6,825 bases of DNA, taken from Anaerolineaceae bacterium. GTDB lineage: Bacteria > Chloroflexota > Anaerolineae > Anaerolineales > Anaerolineaceae. The stretch covers positions 1 to 6,825 of the forward strand of contig DPKV01000080.1 of NCBI GenBank assembly GCA_003542325.1, read 5' to 3'. Positions 1 through 5,637 of the stretch are shown in pieces. The first letter of the stretch is position 1, and each line of letters opens with the position of its first letter. Under the pieces are notes generated by a model. That model worked only from the letters and a program-made list of their open reading frames with translations, searched no databases and was not told where the DNA came from. A program made the translations under genes and the position numbers.

Positions 1-1741
1 CCGGGTGCGTTCCTATTTCCACGCCACCGCGCTGGAAAACCACAAAACCCACCGGCTGGTGCGGGATATCGCCGATATCGAGTGGATTGTTGTCGGGTCA
101 GAGCTCGAAGCGCTGATCCTGGAAATGACGTTGATCAAGCGTCACAAACCGCAATATAACGTTCGCCTGAAGGACGACAAACGCTACCCCTACATCAAAG
201 TCCACTGGCAGGACTCCTTCCCGAAGGTCACCATCACCCGCCAGATGCAAGACGACGGTTCACGCTACTTTGGTCCTTATACCAGCGTCTGGGCTCTGCA
301 TCAGACCCTGGACCTGCTGCGAAAGATCTTCCCCTATCTGACCTGCAACCGGGAGATCACCGGGAAAGACAGCCGGGCTTGTTTGTACTATGATATCAAG
401 CTCTGTACTGCGCCCTGCATCGGCGCCATCACCCAGGCTGATTACCGCCAGGTCATTGATGACCTCTGCAAGTTCCTGGAAGGCCGGACAGATCCGGTCG
501 TTCTTCGTCTGAACCAGGCGATGGAAAAAGCCGCTGAGGATCTCCAATATGAAAAGGCGGCTGCCATCCGTGACCAGCTCCAGGCGATCGATAAGGTTGT
601 TGAACGTCAAAAAGTGGTCAGCAGCGATCAGACCGATTCGGATGTCATCGCCATGGCCCGTTCTGACGGTGAAGCCTGTGTCCAGGTCTTCTTCATCCGC
701 AGCGGCAAATTGATCGGCCGGGAATACTTCGTCCTGGAAGGCACCGAAGATGAAAATGACCAGGAAATCCTGGAGGAATTTGTCAAACAGTTTTACTCCC
801 AGGCAGCTTTTGTCCCTCAGAAAGTCCTCCTTCCCACGGAATTGGAAGAAGCCCAGATCATCAACACCTGGTTGAACAGCCGCTCTTCAGGGGAAAAGGT
901 CGAGATCACCGTCCCCCACCATGAACTCAACCAGTCTTTGATCGATATGGCAACTGAGAATGCGGTGGACACGTTGAACGCCTTGAAAACGCGTTGGGAA
1001 GCAGATAAGAACCGTCAAACCGGTGCACTCACCGAATTACAGGAAGCCCTGGGCCTCTCAGAGCCGCCGAATCGGATCGAGTGTTACGACATCTCAACGA
1101 CTCAGGGTGTCGCCAGCGTGGGCAGCATGGTGGTTTTCGAGCAAGGGACACCGAATAAAAAGCTTTATCGCCGGTTCAATATTAAAACGGTCCTTGGGCA
1201 GGATGACTTTGCCAGCATGGAAGAAGTCCTCTTCCGGCGGTTCAGGCGGTGGAAGGCATTGGCGGAAGAAGAAGAGAAAGTAGGCAAGAAACCTGACCTG
1301 GCATTTTCCATTCTGCCCGACCTGCTTCTGGTCGACGGCGGAAAAGGCCAGCTCAGCCGGGCTGTGAAAGTTCTGGAGGAGTATAATTTATTGGGCAGGG
1401 TGCCGGTGGCCGGTTTGGCCAAACAGGAGGAAGAGCTTTTCCTGCCGGATCAGCACAACTCCATTTTCCTGGAACGCCATTCCGCAGGTCTCTACCTGGT
1501 CCAGCGCATCCGGGATGAAGCACACCGCTTTGCCATCACAGCCCATCGCAAACGCCGCCAGAAGCAGGGCCTGGCCTCCCGCCTGGATGTGATCCCCGGA
1601 ATTGGCCCCACCCGCAGGCGCCAACTCCTGCAAAAATTCGGGTCCGTTGAGGGCATCAGGCAGGCCGCATCCGAAGAGATCGCCGAGATCAAAGGCATCA
1701 CTCTGGAAATGGCCCAATCCATCAAAATTCAATTGGAATGA
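1..1741 (+). CDS. uvrC: UvrC, excinuclease ABC subunit C (5' truncated by window start)
   Basis: UvrC is the dual-incision nuclease of UvrABC nucleotide excision repair in the cytoplasm. The frame is open from base 2 and ends at TGA 1739-1741. The GTG at 5 is internal, because Arg at codon 2-4 plus the following residues form the conserved RxxxY of the GIY-YIG domain; about 38 N-terminal residues with the GIY and YIG motifs are missing. Numbering from the GTG at base 5, the 3'-incision domain shows Glu40 (EALILE). Four cysteines follow at 114, 126, 134 and 138, with the spacing of the [4Fe-4S] ligands described for E. coli UvrC. A UVR motif (about 172-200) would contact UvrB. The RNase H-like 5'-incision domain has Asp362 (CYDIS), Asp400/401 (DDFASM), Asp444 (VDGG) and His507 (EAHRFA). 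Tandem helix-hairpin-helix motifs lie at about 527-578. All visible catalytic residues are intact, so it should be functional. It is the first visible gene of a close-packed run. Confidence 0.97.
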   Translation, partial: RVRSYFHATALENHKTHRLVRDIADIEWIVVGSELEALILEMTLIKRHKPQYNVRLKDDKRYPYIKVHWQDSFPKVTITRQMQDDGSRYFGPYTSVWALHQTLDLLRKIFPYLTCNREITGKDSRACLYYDIKLCTAPCIGAITQADYRQVIDDLCKFLEGRTDPVVLRLNQAMEKAAEDLQYEKAAAIRDQLQAIDKVVERQKVVSSDQTDSDVIAMARSDGEACVQVFFIRSGKLIGREYFVLEGTEDENDQEILEEFVKQFYSQAAFVPQKVLLPTELEEAQIINTWLNSRSSGEKVEITVPHHELNQSLIDMATENAVDTLNALKTRWEADKNRQTGALTELQEALGLSEPPNRIECYDISTTQGVASVGSMVVFEQGTPNKKLYRRFNIKTVLGQDDFASMEEVLFRRFRRWKALAEEEEKVGKKPDLAFSILPDLLLVDGGKGQLSRAVKVLEEYNLLGRVPVAGLAKQEEELFLPDQHNSIFLERHSAGLYLVQRIRDEAHRFAITAHRKRRQKQGLASRLDVIPGIGPTRRRQLLQKFGSVEGIRQAASEEIAEIKGITLEMAQSIKIQLE

Positions 1742-1748
1742 TTAAATT

Positions 1749-1859
1749 ATGAGCAATAACAAAGACAAAAACAAAACCAATAACATTTATAAGATTTTCT
1801 TTGCCATAATGGCAGCCATTATGATCATCTCAATGATCGCCAGCGTCATTCGCTGGTAG
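1749..1859 (+). CDS. 36-residue single-pass membrane microprotein
   Basis: This short frame begins at ATG 1749, seven bases after the uvrC stop, and ends at TAG 1857-1859. The product has a polar, Lys/Asn-rich N-terminus of about 14 residues (MSNNKDKNKTNNIY). One hydrophobic segment of about 20 residues follows (KIFFAIMAAIMIISMIASVI), and the protein ends in Arg-Trp. By the positive-inside rule the Lys-rich N-terminus would stay cytoplasmic. A GGA at 1735-1737, inside the end of uvrC, could serve as a ribosome binding site about 11 bases upstream. The next gene starts 12 bases after its stop, so it fits an operon with both neighbours. The overall plan (short basic head, one helix, almost nothing after it) resembles small membrane proteins such as the DUF4044 type, but I do not claim family membership. 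Function is unknown. The main support is position and composition; chance cannot be excluded at this length. Confidence 0.6.
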   Translation: MSNNKDKNKTNNIYKIFFAIMAAIMIISMIASVIRW

Positions 1860-1871
1860 AAAGGCGGCTGT

Positions 1872-2672
1872 ATGGCTGATATTGGCTGGTTAGACGTCAC
1901 CCAAATCAGTTTCAATGCCCTGCTCCTTCTTGAACCCATCCATGGTGAAGGCCTTGCATCTGGTTACTATAAACCAACGCCTCAAATGGGGACTGCGCTC
2001 AAAGCCAATCCATCGGTGGAATGGTACCTGCGTAAACTCTACCCTCCTGTCAATGACTATATTGACCAGTGCCTGGCATTAGCTAATCCTAATCCAACCC
2101 CGGAAGAACGGCGTCAAGCCGAGATTCATGTGATGATCGAAATTCAGGATTGGCTGGTCTACGTTCTGGACCCGGCGAAATACGATGAACTTCAATTCCT
2201 GAATTGGGATGATGCGTCCTTACTCTCCATGGCGGATTTCAAAGACAAAGTGGTATTGGATATTGGGGCAGGCACCGGCCGCCTCGCTTTCACCATCGCA
2301 CCGGTAGCCAATGTCGTCTACGCCGTGGAGCCGGTATCCAAACTGCGTCAATATATCTGGGAAAAGCGCGATCGATTGGGGCTGGACAATATCTTTCCCC
2401 TGGATGGCACCATCACCCAGATTCCCCTGCCGGATGATTTTGCCGATATCATTATGGCCGGGCATGTGTTTGGGGATCGTCCACAGGAAGAATATAACGA
2501 GATGTCACGGGTCGTCCGAAGCGGCGGCATGATCCTTCTGCACCCCGGTACTAACGCGAACTCTGAAGAGGATCAGCACGCTTTCCTCCTGGATCAGGGA
2601 TTTAAATACGCCACCTTTGAGGAACCCGGCGACGGCATGAAACGTAAATATTGGAAAACGATTAATAAATAA
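1872..2672 (+). CDS. Class I SAM-dependent methyltransferase, substrate unknown
   Basis: The 266-residue product carries a Methyltransf_11-like Rossmann domain in its C-terminal half. Motif I is VLDIGAGTGR at 128-137 (SAM-binding glycine loop). The acidic residue that usually binds the ribose hydroxyls is Glu153 in VYAVEP. Motif IV lies near ADIIMAGH (191-198), and the strand after it is VVRSGGMILL (214-223). The first 120 residues are not a standard part of the fold; they are rich in Trp, Tyr and Pro and probably shape substrate choice. The start ATG at 1872 has AAAGG at 1860-1864 upstream, a usual Shine-Dalgarno distance. There is no signal peptide or membrane segment, so it is cytoplasmic. 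A nucleosidase able to clear its by-product S-adenosylhomocysteine is encoded two genes downstream. Methyl transfer is well supported by motifs; whether the target is a small molecule, lipid or protein cannot be read from the sequence. Confidence 0.88.
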   Translation: MADIGWLDVTQISFNALLLLEPIHGEGLASGYYKPTPQMGTALKANPSVEWYLRKLYPPVNDYIDQCLALANPNPTPEERRQAEIHVMIEIQDWLVYVLDPAKYDELQFLNWDDASLLSMADFKDKVVLDIGAGTGRLAFTIAPVANVVYAVEPVSKLRQYIWEKRDRLGLDNIFPLDGTITQIPLPDDFADIIMAGHVFGDRPQEEYNEMSRVVRSGGMILLHPGTNANSEEDQHAFLLDQGFKYATFEEPGDGMKRKYWKTINK

Positions 2673-2696
2673 CCGACACCGAGGAGACCCGCCGCA

Positions 2697-3452
2697 ATGC
2701 TGAAAGAAAACGGATATCAATTCATTGAAGAGACCAAACTGCCGAACATCAGCGAGTCGGACCAGAATTTAAAGAAACCGCAGCCGCCGTATGAAACCCC
2801 GTTGAAAAACCCCAGGCCGTTGATCGGCCTGCCGAAACCGGAAGGCATCGATTTCGGCCTGTACGATCTGCGGAAGGCGATTGAGGAACGACGGTCCCTG
2901 CGGCGATACAGTGACGATTCCCTCTCACTGGTAGAGCTTTCCTATCTGCTTTGGCTGACCCAGGGCGTGAAGAGCATTGACGAAAAACGGCACGTCACGT
3001 GGCGAACCGTTCCTTCCGCAGGCTGCCGGCATCCCTTTGAAACTTATCTGTCGATCAACCGCGTGGAGGGGCTGGACCCCGGCCTGTATCGGTATATGGC
3101 CCTCGAACACAAACTGGCTCCCATCCGCCTGGATGAACAATTCAACGCAGAACTGGCCCAGGCTTGCGGTGGTCAGCGGCAAGTCCTCACCAGCGCGGTG
3201 ACCTTCATCTGGGCCGCCGTCCCATACCGGACCGTCTGGCGCTATGCCGAGCGCAGCTATCGCTATATGTATCTGGACGCCGGGCATGTCTGCCAGAACC
3301 TGCACCTGGCCGCGGAATCGATCAACTGCGGCGTTTGCGCCATCGGGTACTTTGACGATGATACCGTGGATGCCCTGGTTGATCTGACCCCGCCGGAGAT
3401 GTTCGTGATCTACATGGCCTCCCTCGGAAAGAAAAGCCCGCGCAATGAATAA
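2697..3452 (+). CDS. SagB/ThcOx-type nitroreductase-family FMN oxidoreductase
   Basis: The 251-residue product fits the SagB/ThcOx branch of the nitroreductase fold, whose members use FMN and usually act as dimers. Visible landmarks are an N-terminal LPKP segment (45-48); ERRSLRRY (64-71), the usual FMN-phosphate-binding start; LSYLLWLTQG (81-90); TVPSAGCRHPFETYL (104-118); GLDPGLYRY (125-133); YRYMYLDAGHVCQNLHLAAES (188-208); and GVCAIGYFDDD (212-222). SagB and ThcOx proper oxidise azolines in peptide natural products. No YcaO cyclodehydratase, precursor peptide or SagC/D partner is visible here, so the substrate is open. The first 45 or so residues are a polar, Pro-rich extension that I recall from stand-alone members in anaerobes. 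The start is supported by GAGGAG at 2681-2686, ten bases before ATG 2697. Its last 8 bases overlap the next gene, which suggests translational coupling. No secretion signal is seen. Confidence 0.87.
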   Translation: MLKENGYQFIEETKLPNISESDQNLKKPQPPYETPLKNPRPLIGLPKPEGIDFGLYDLRKAIEERRSLRRYSDDSLSLVELSYLLWLTQGVKSIDEKRHVTWRTVPSAGCRHPFETYLSINRVEGLDPGLYRYMALEHKLAPIRLDEQFNAELAQACGGQRQVLTSAVTFIWAAVPYRTVWRYAERSYRYMYLDAGHVCQNLHLAAESINCGVCAIGYFDDDTVDALVDLTPPEMFVIYMASLGKKSPRNE

Positions 3453-4143
3453 AAACATTGAAACGGCTATCCTGATCTCTGCCAGGGCGGAGTGGAAGGC
3501 ACTATGCATTCATTTTCCGGAGTGTGAGCCTGAAACCACACCTTACGGGGCTTGCTTTACGACGTCCATCGAGGGTCATAAGGTCAGCTTCCTCCACGGG
3601 GGCTGGGGAAAAGTTGCAGCCGCGGCATCCACCCAATACGCTATCGATCGCTGGCATCCGCAAAGGGTTATCAATCTGGGAACCTGCGGCGGATTTGCCG
3701 GGCAGGTGGAGCGCGGTGCGGTCATCCTCGCTGAAAAAACCGTCATCTACGATATTATCGAGCAGATGACCGACCAGGACAATGCCATCGCACACTACAC
3801 CTGCAATCCGGATCTGTCCTGGGTACCTGATCCCCCACCCCAGCCGGTGATCCGCAAGACGCTGGTCTCAGCCGACCGGGATATCCGTCCTGAGGATATT
3901 CCCCACCTGATCGAAAAGTTCAATGCGCCGGCCGGAGATTGGGAATCGGGTGCAATTGCCTGGGTGGCGAAACGGAACAACCTGCCCTGCCTGATCCTCC
4001 GGGGAGTATCTGACCTTATTGACCCAAAAGGAGGAGAAGCCTACGGGAATTACGCCTTCTTCGAAGAACAGACCCGGCTGATCATGGATGAATTTATTCA
4101 GGTTCTGCCCACCTGGTTGGCGGCTTTTGAAAAAGCCGTTTGA
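3445..4143 (+). CDS. 5'-methylthioadenosine/S-adenosylhomocysteine nucleosidase-like protein (PNP_UDP_1 family)
   Basis: The family cleaves the N-glycosidic bond of nucleosides; MTA/SAH nucleosidases release adenine and so relieve product inhibition of methyltransferases. In this 232-residue protein Glu16 (ISARAEWKAL) aligns with E. coli MtnN Glu12. The phosphorylase-family glycine motif is INLGTCGGFAG (76-86). GDWESGAIA (164-172) places Glu167 at the ribose-binding Glu174 position, and RGVSD (186-190) supplies the catalytic Asp190. Two features differ from textbook MtnN: Trp166 stands where the ribose-contacting Met of VEME is expected, and a Pro-rich loop (VPDPPPQP, 127-134) interrupts the middle. 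Another nucleoside (futalosine-type, for example) is therefore possible. ATG 3445 lies within the end of the oxidoreductase gene (8-base overlap), so translation is probably coupled. Length is normal for the family and the protein is cytoplasmic. It is the last gene of the GC-rich run; a 191-base AT-rich gap follows. Confidence 0.82.
   Translation: MNKNIETAILISARAEWKALCIHFPECEPETTPYGACFTTSIEGHKVSFLHGGWGKVAAAASTQYAIDRWHPQRVINLGTCGGFAGQVERGAVILAEKTVIYDIIEQMTDQDNAIAHYTCNPDLSWVPDPPPQPVIRKTLVSADRDIRPEDIPHLIEKFNAPAGDWESGAIAWVAKRNNLPCLILRGVSDLIDPKGGEAYGNYAFFEEQTRLIMDEFIQVLPTWLAAFEKAV
4121..4138 (+). terminator. Short perfect inverted repeat at the 3' end of the nucleosidase gene, possible weak terminator
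   Basis: CGGCTTTT (4121-4128) and AAAAGCCG (4131-4138) are exact reverse complements around GA, giving a 7-bp stem with a TGAA loop. It ends three bases before the stop-codon region and is followed only by TTTGAATCC, not a full U-tract. It encodes the C-terminal Ala-Phe-Glu-Lys-Ala. It marks the end of the tightly packed genes, so it may terminate or protect the mRNA, but the missing U-run makes this weak. Confidence 0.3.
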
Positions 4144-4334
4144 ATCCGGAATTCTTAAAAACACGCCTGCTCAAGAAATTATTGAAGGCGGTTGTTGATA
4201 ATAAACAAAAACCACACTCCAATATTGTAACTAGACAATAATAAAAGTCTTCTTTAATTTTAATATTCTTTTCGACCAAGGGTGTAAAATAGATGTGGGT
4301 GGTTTTCTTTATAGCAAAACGAAAGGGGATGACA
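4144..4334 (+). promoter_or_regulatory. AT-rich intergenic region with dyad element and probable promoter for the downstream pair
   Basis: This 191-base spacer is the only sizeable non-coding gap. It contains TATTGT (4223-4228) and ACAATA (4235-4240), perfect inverted arms around AACTAG, an operator-like dyad. The right arm overlaps TAGACA (4232-4237), one mismatch from a -35 consensus. The best downstream -10 is TTTAAT (4253-4258), but the 15-base spacer is short. A second -10-like TAAAAT lies at 4285-4290 without a good -35. AAAGGGG at 4322-4328 is a strong Shine-Dalgarno, six bases before ATG 4335. The start of base-composition change also falls here. No tRNA or transposon end was recognised. 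Promoter placement is tentative. Confidence 0.35.
4297..4313 (+). repeat. Left arm of a long-range imperfect inverted repeat
   Basis: The 17 bases here match the reverse complement of 5621-5637 at 16 positions; the sole difference is T4310 opposite G5624, which would be a G-U pair in RNA. It lies in the probable leader of the amidase gene, just upstream of its Shine-Dalgarno. No target-site duplication flanks it. A role is unproven and chance is possible. Confidence 0.4.
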
Positions 4335-5555
4335 ATGAATAGTAAATTTCGTAAGTTTCTACAAATCGCTTGTGTTTTTGCGGCAATATTTGTTAGTATA
4401 GGCACTACGTATCCTATTTATGCAAACGACAAATCAAATACCGATTTCTTACCAAAGGCATTAGGGTCGTATGAGAACTTAATGTCAAAGGGGTATCTGG
4501 AAGAGCAAGTATATTTGTCGGACACAATGATCAAGCTTGTTAAAGAAAGACAATCCTTCTACCAAAAATATTTTATAGAAGGTCTACATTCGGATTTGGT
4601 TAGGATAGAGTCAAAATTTGACCTAACAACAATCGAAACAAAATCGTCTGGGGAAATTGAAGTGACTGAGATTGTCAATCTAACAGGAATTCCGATTCTA
4701 CAAATCGCAAAAGATTACCCACCTTATCAAGCTGCTCAACTTGCATTAAAAGAGGTTGAAGGGAAAGACCAAGTACTAGCACTCCTTTTGGAGGCTTATG
4801 CCAGTGACATACTTGACGGGGTTCAACAATCAATTGATGAAGGCGAATTTACAATTTCGATTGTAAATAAACACACGATGTCGGTTGATTTTGAGAAAGG
4901 GATAGTCCTAACAGATTATTTCTCAAGCGAATCTCTGGACGACCCCGGCACAGATAAAGTTGTGTTGTTTGAAGGAAAACCTAAGCGAATCGAGCCTGAT
5001 TATTTGTTAATGCCCGACAATATCATGTATGTTACTCCAATTGAAGAGCTGGCAAATACCTTGCTGAACGATCTATCCGCCTCTTCTGGCGCATTTACGG
5101 TCTCGACAGTCCCATTAGGCTCAAAGTCATATAGTGGTAGTACAGCTGCCGTGTATATTAGGTCCTGGGTAAGGAACACCACCGTTACCTGTTACGATGG
5201 TACATTGCAAAACACACTCTTTTATAATCCGGCATACTATCCTTTCCCATGTACTGATTGTGTTAATTATGTTTCCCAGGCTTTATACTATGGGGGCATT
5301 CCGACCACGGGAACCTGGTATCCTTACTCAGATGCTTGGATATGGGTGTCAATTTTTCAAAGCTATATAATATCCAATGATTTAGGCTATTTCACGTCGG
5401 CCTCGTTATTGGGTTTAGGCGATTTGGGTATTATTCCGAATACACATGTAGGAATGGTTAGTGCCTTGAACCCAATGCGGTATAGTTGCCATACAAACGA
5501 TAGATTAAACTATCCTTGGACAACACAATACACCTATTGTATCAATATGTACTGA
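4335..5555 (+). CDS. Secreted protein with C-terminal Amidase_6 (NlpC/P60-like cysteine hydrolase) domain
   Basis: I chose ATG 4335 (406 residues) over in-frame ATGs at 4293 and 4329 because AAAGGGG at 4322-4328 sits six bases upstream and the product then starts with a clean Sec signal peptide. That signal has a basic KFRK head, a hydrophobic core at about 8-25 and likely cleavage after Ile-Tyr-Ala30. Residues 31 to about 265 form an unrecognised mixed helix/strand region. From about residue 270 the protein matches the putative amidase domain Amidase_6 (PF12671). Landmarks are TDCVNYVSQALYYGGIP (307-323) with the presumed nucleophile Cys309, a Trp-rich segment near 328-340, GLGDLG (360-365), HVGMVS (371-376) with the presumed catalytic His371, and HTNDRLNYPW (386-395). 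Such domains are predicted to cut amide bonds, perhaps in peptidoglycan; the substrate is unproven. Four further cysteines (286, 306, 385, 402) could form disulfides. The gene is far AT-richer than the genes before it, and a lipoprotein gene follows after 66 bases. Confidence 0.82.
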   Translation: MNSKFRKFLQIACVFAAIFVSIGTTYPIYANDKSNTDFLPKALGSYENLMSKGYLEEQVYLSDTMIKLVKERQSFYQKYFIEGLHSDLVRIESKFDLTTIETKSSGEIEVTEIVNLTGIPILQIAKDYPPYQAAQLALKEVEGKDQVLALLLEAYASDILDGVQQSIDEGEFTISIVNKHTMSVDFEKGIVLTDYFSSESLDDPGTDKVVLFEGKPKRIEPDYLLMPDNIMYVTPIEELANTLLNDLSASSGAFTVSTVPLGSKSYSGSTAAVYIRSWVRNTTVTCYDGTLQNTLFYNPAYYPFPCTDCVNYVSQALYYGGIPTTGTWYPYSDAWIWVSIFQSYIISNDLGYFTSASLLGLGDLGIIPNTHVGMVSALNPMRYSCHTNDRLNYPWTTQYTYCINMY

Positions 5556-5620
5556 ACCACAATAGCTAATTTTGAATACAATAATTTTCTAAACCTCTAT
5601 TTGAGTCTTTAGGGGACAAT

Positions 5621-5637
5621 TATGAAGAAAACCACCC
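5621..5637 (+). repeat. Right arm of the long-range imperfect inverted repeat, covering the lipoprotein start codon
   Basis: This partner of 4297-4313 begins one base before ATG 5622 and runs through the first five codons of the lipoprotein gene. Lys-Lys-Thr signal-peptide starts are common and AT-rich, so part of the match may reflect coding constraint. If amidase and lipoprotein share an mRNA, pairing of the two arms would cover the start codon. Confidence 0.4.

Noticed and set aside
5..7. GTG as true start of uvrC
   Set aside because: The frame is open upstream to the window edge, the preceding Arg codon belongs to the conserved RxxxY motif, and the GIY-YIG domain would otherwise lack its first half.
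2925..3509. Reverse-strand frame of 194 codons opposite the oxidoreductase gene
   Set aside because: The + strand product has clear SagB-like motifs over the same bases, and antisense frames of this length are usual in GC-rich coding DNA.
4293..4334. Earlier ATG at 4293 as start of the amidase gene
   Set aside because: It would add 14 residues before the signal peptide, lacks a Shine-Dalgarno and would place the strong AAAGGGG site inside the coding region.
4094..4405. Reverse-strand frame of 103 codons spanning the intergenic gap
   Set aside because: It overlaps the 3' end of the nucleosidase gene and the signal-peptide part of the amidase gene, has no convincing ribosome binding site and no recognisable domain; a shadow frame is more likely.
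5577..5582. TACAAT as a separate -10 box for the lipoprotein gene
   Set aside because: No acceptable -35 hexamer lies 16-18 bases upstream, and AT-rich spacers give -10-like words by chance.
5589..5612. Weak hairpin (CTAAA-c-CTC / GAG-tc-TTTAG) touching the lipoprotein Shine-Dalgarno
   Set aside because: Only eight mostly A-T pairs with an asymmetric internal loop; too unstable to claim as a regulatory structure.
4297..5637. Insertion sequence bounded by the inverted repeat
   Set aside because: The enclosed gene is a secreted amidase, not a transposase; the flanking bases show no target duplication, and the right arm is inside coding sequence.
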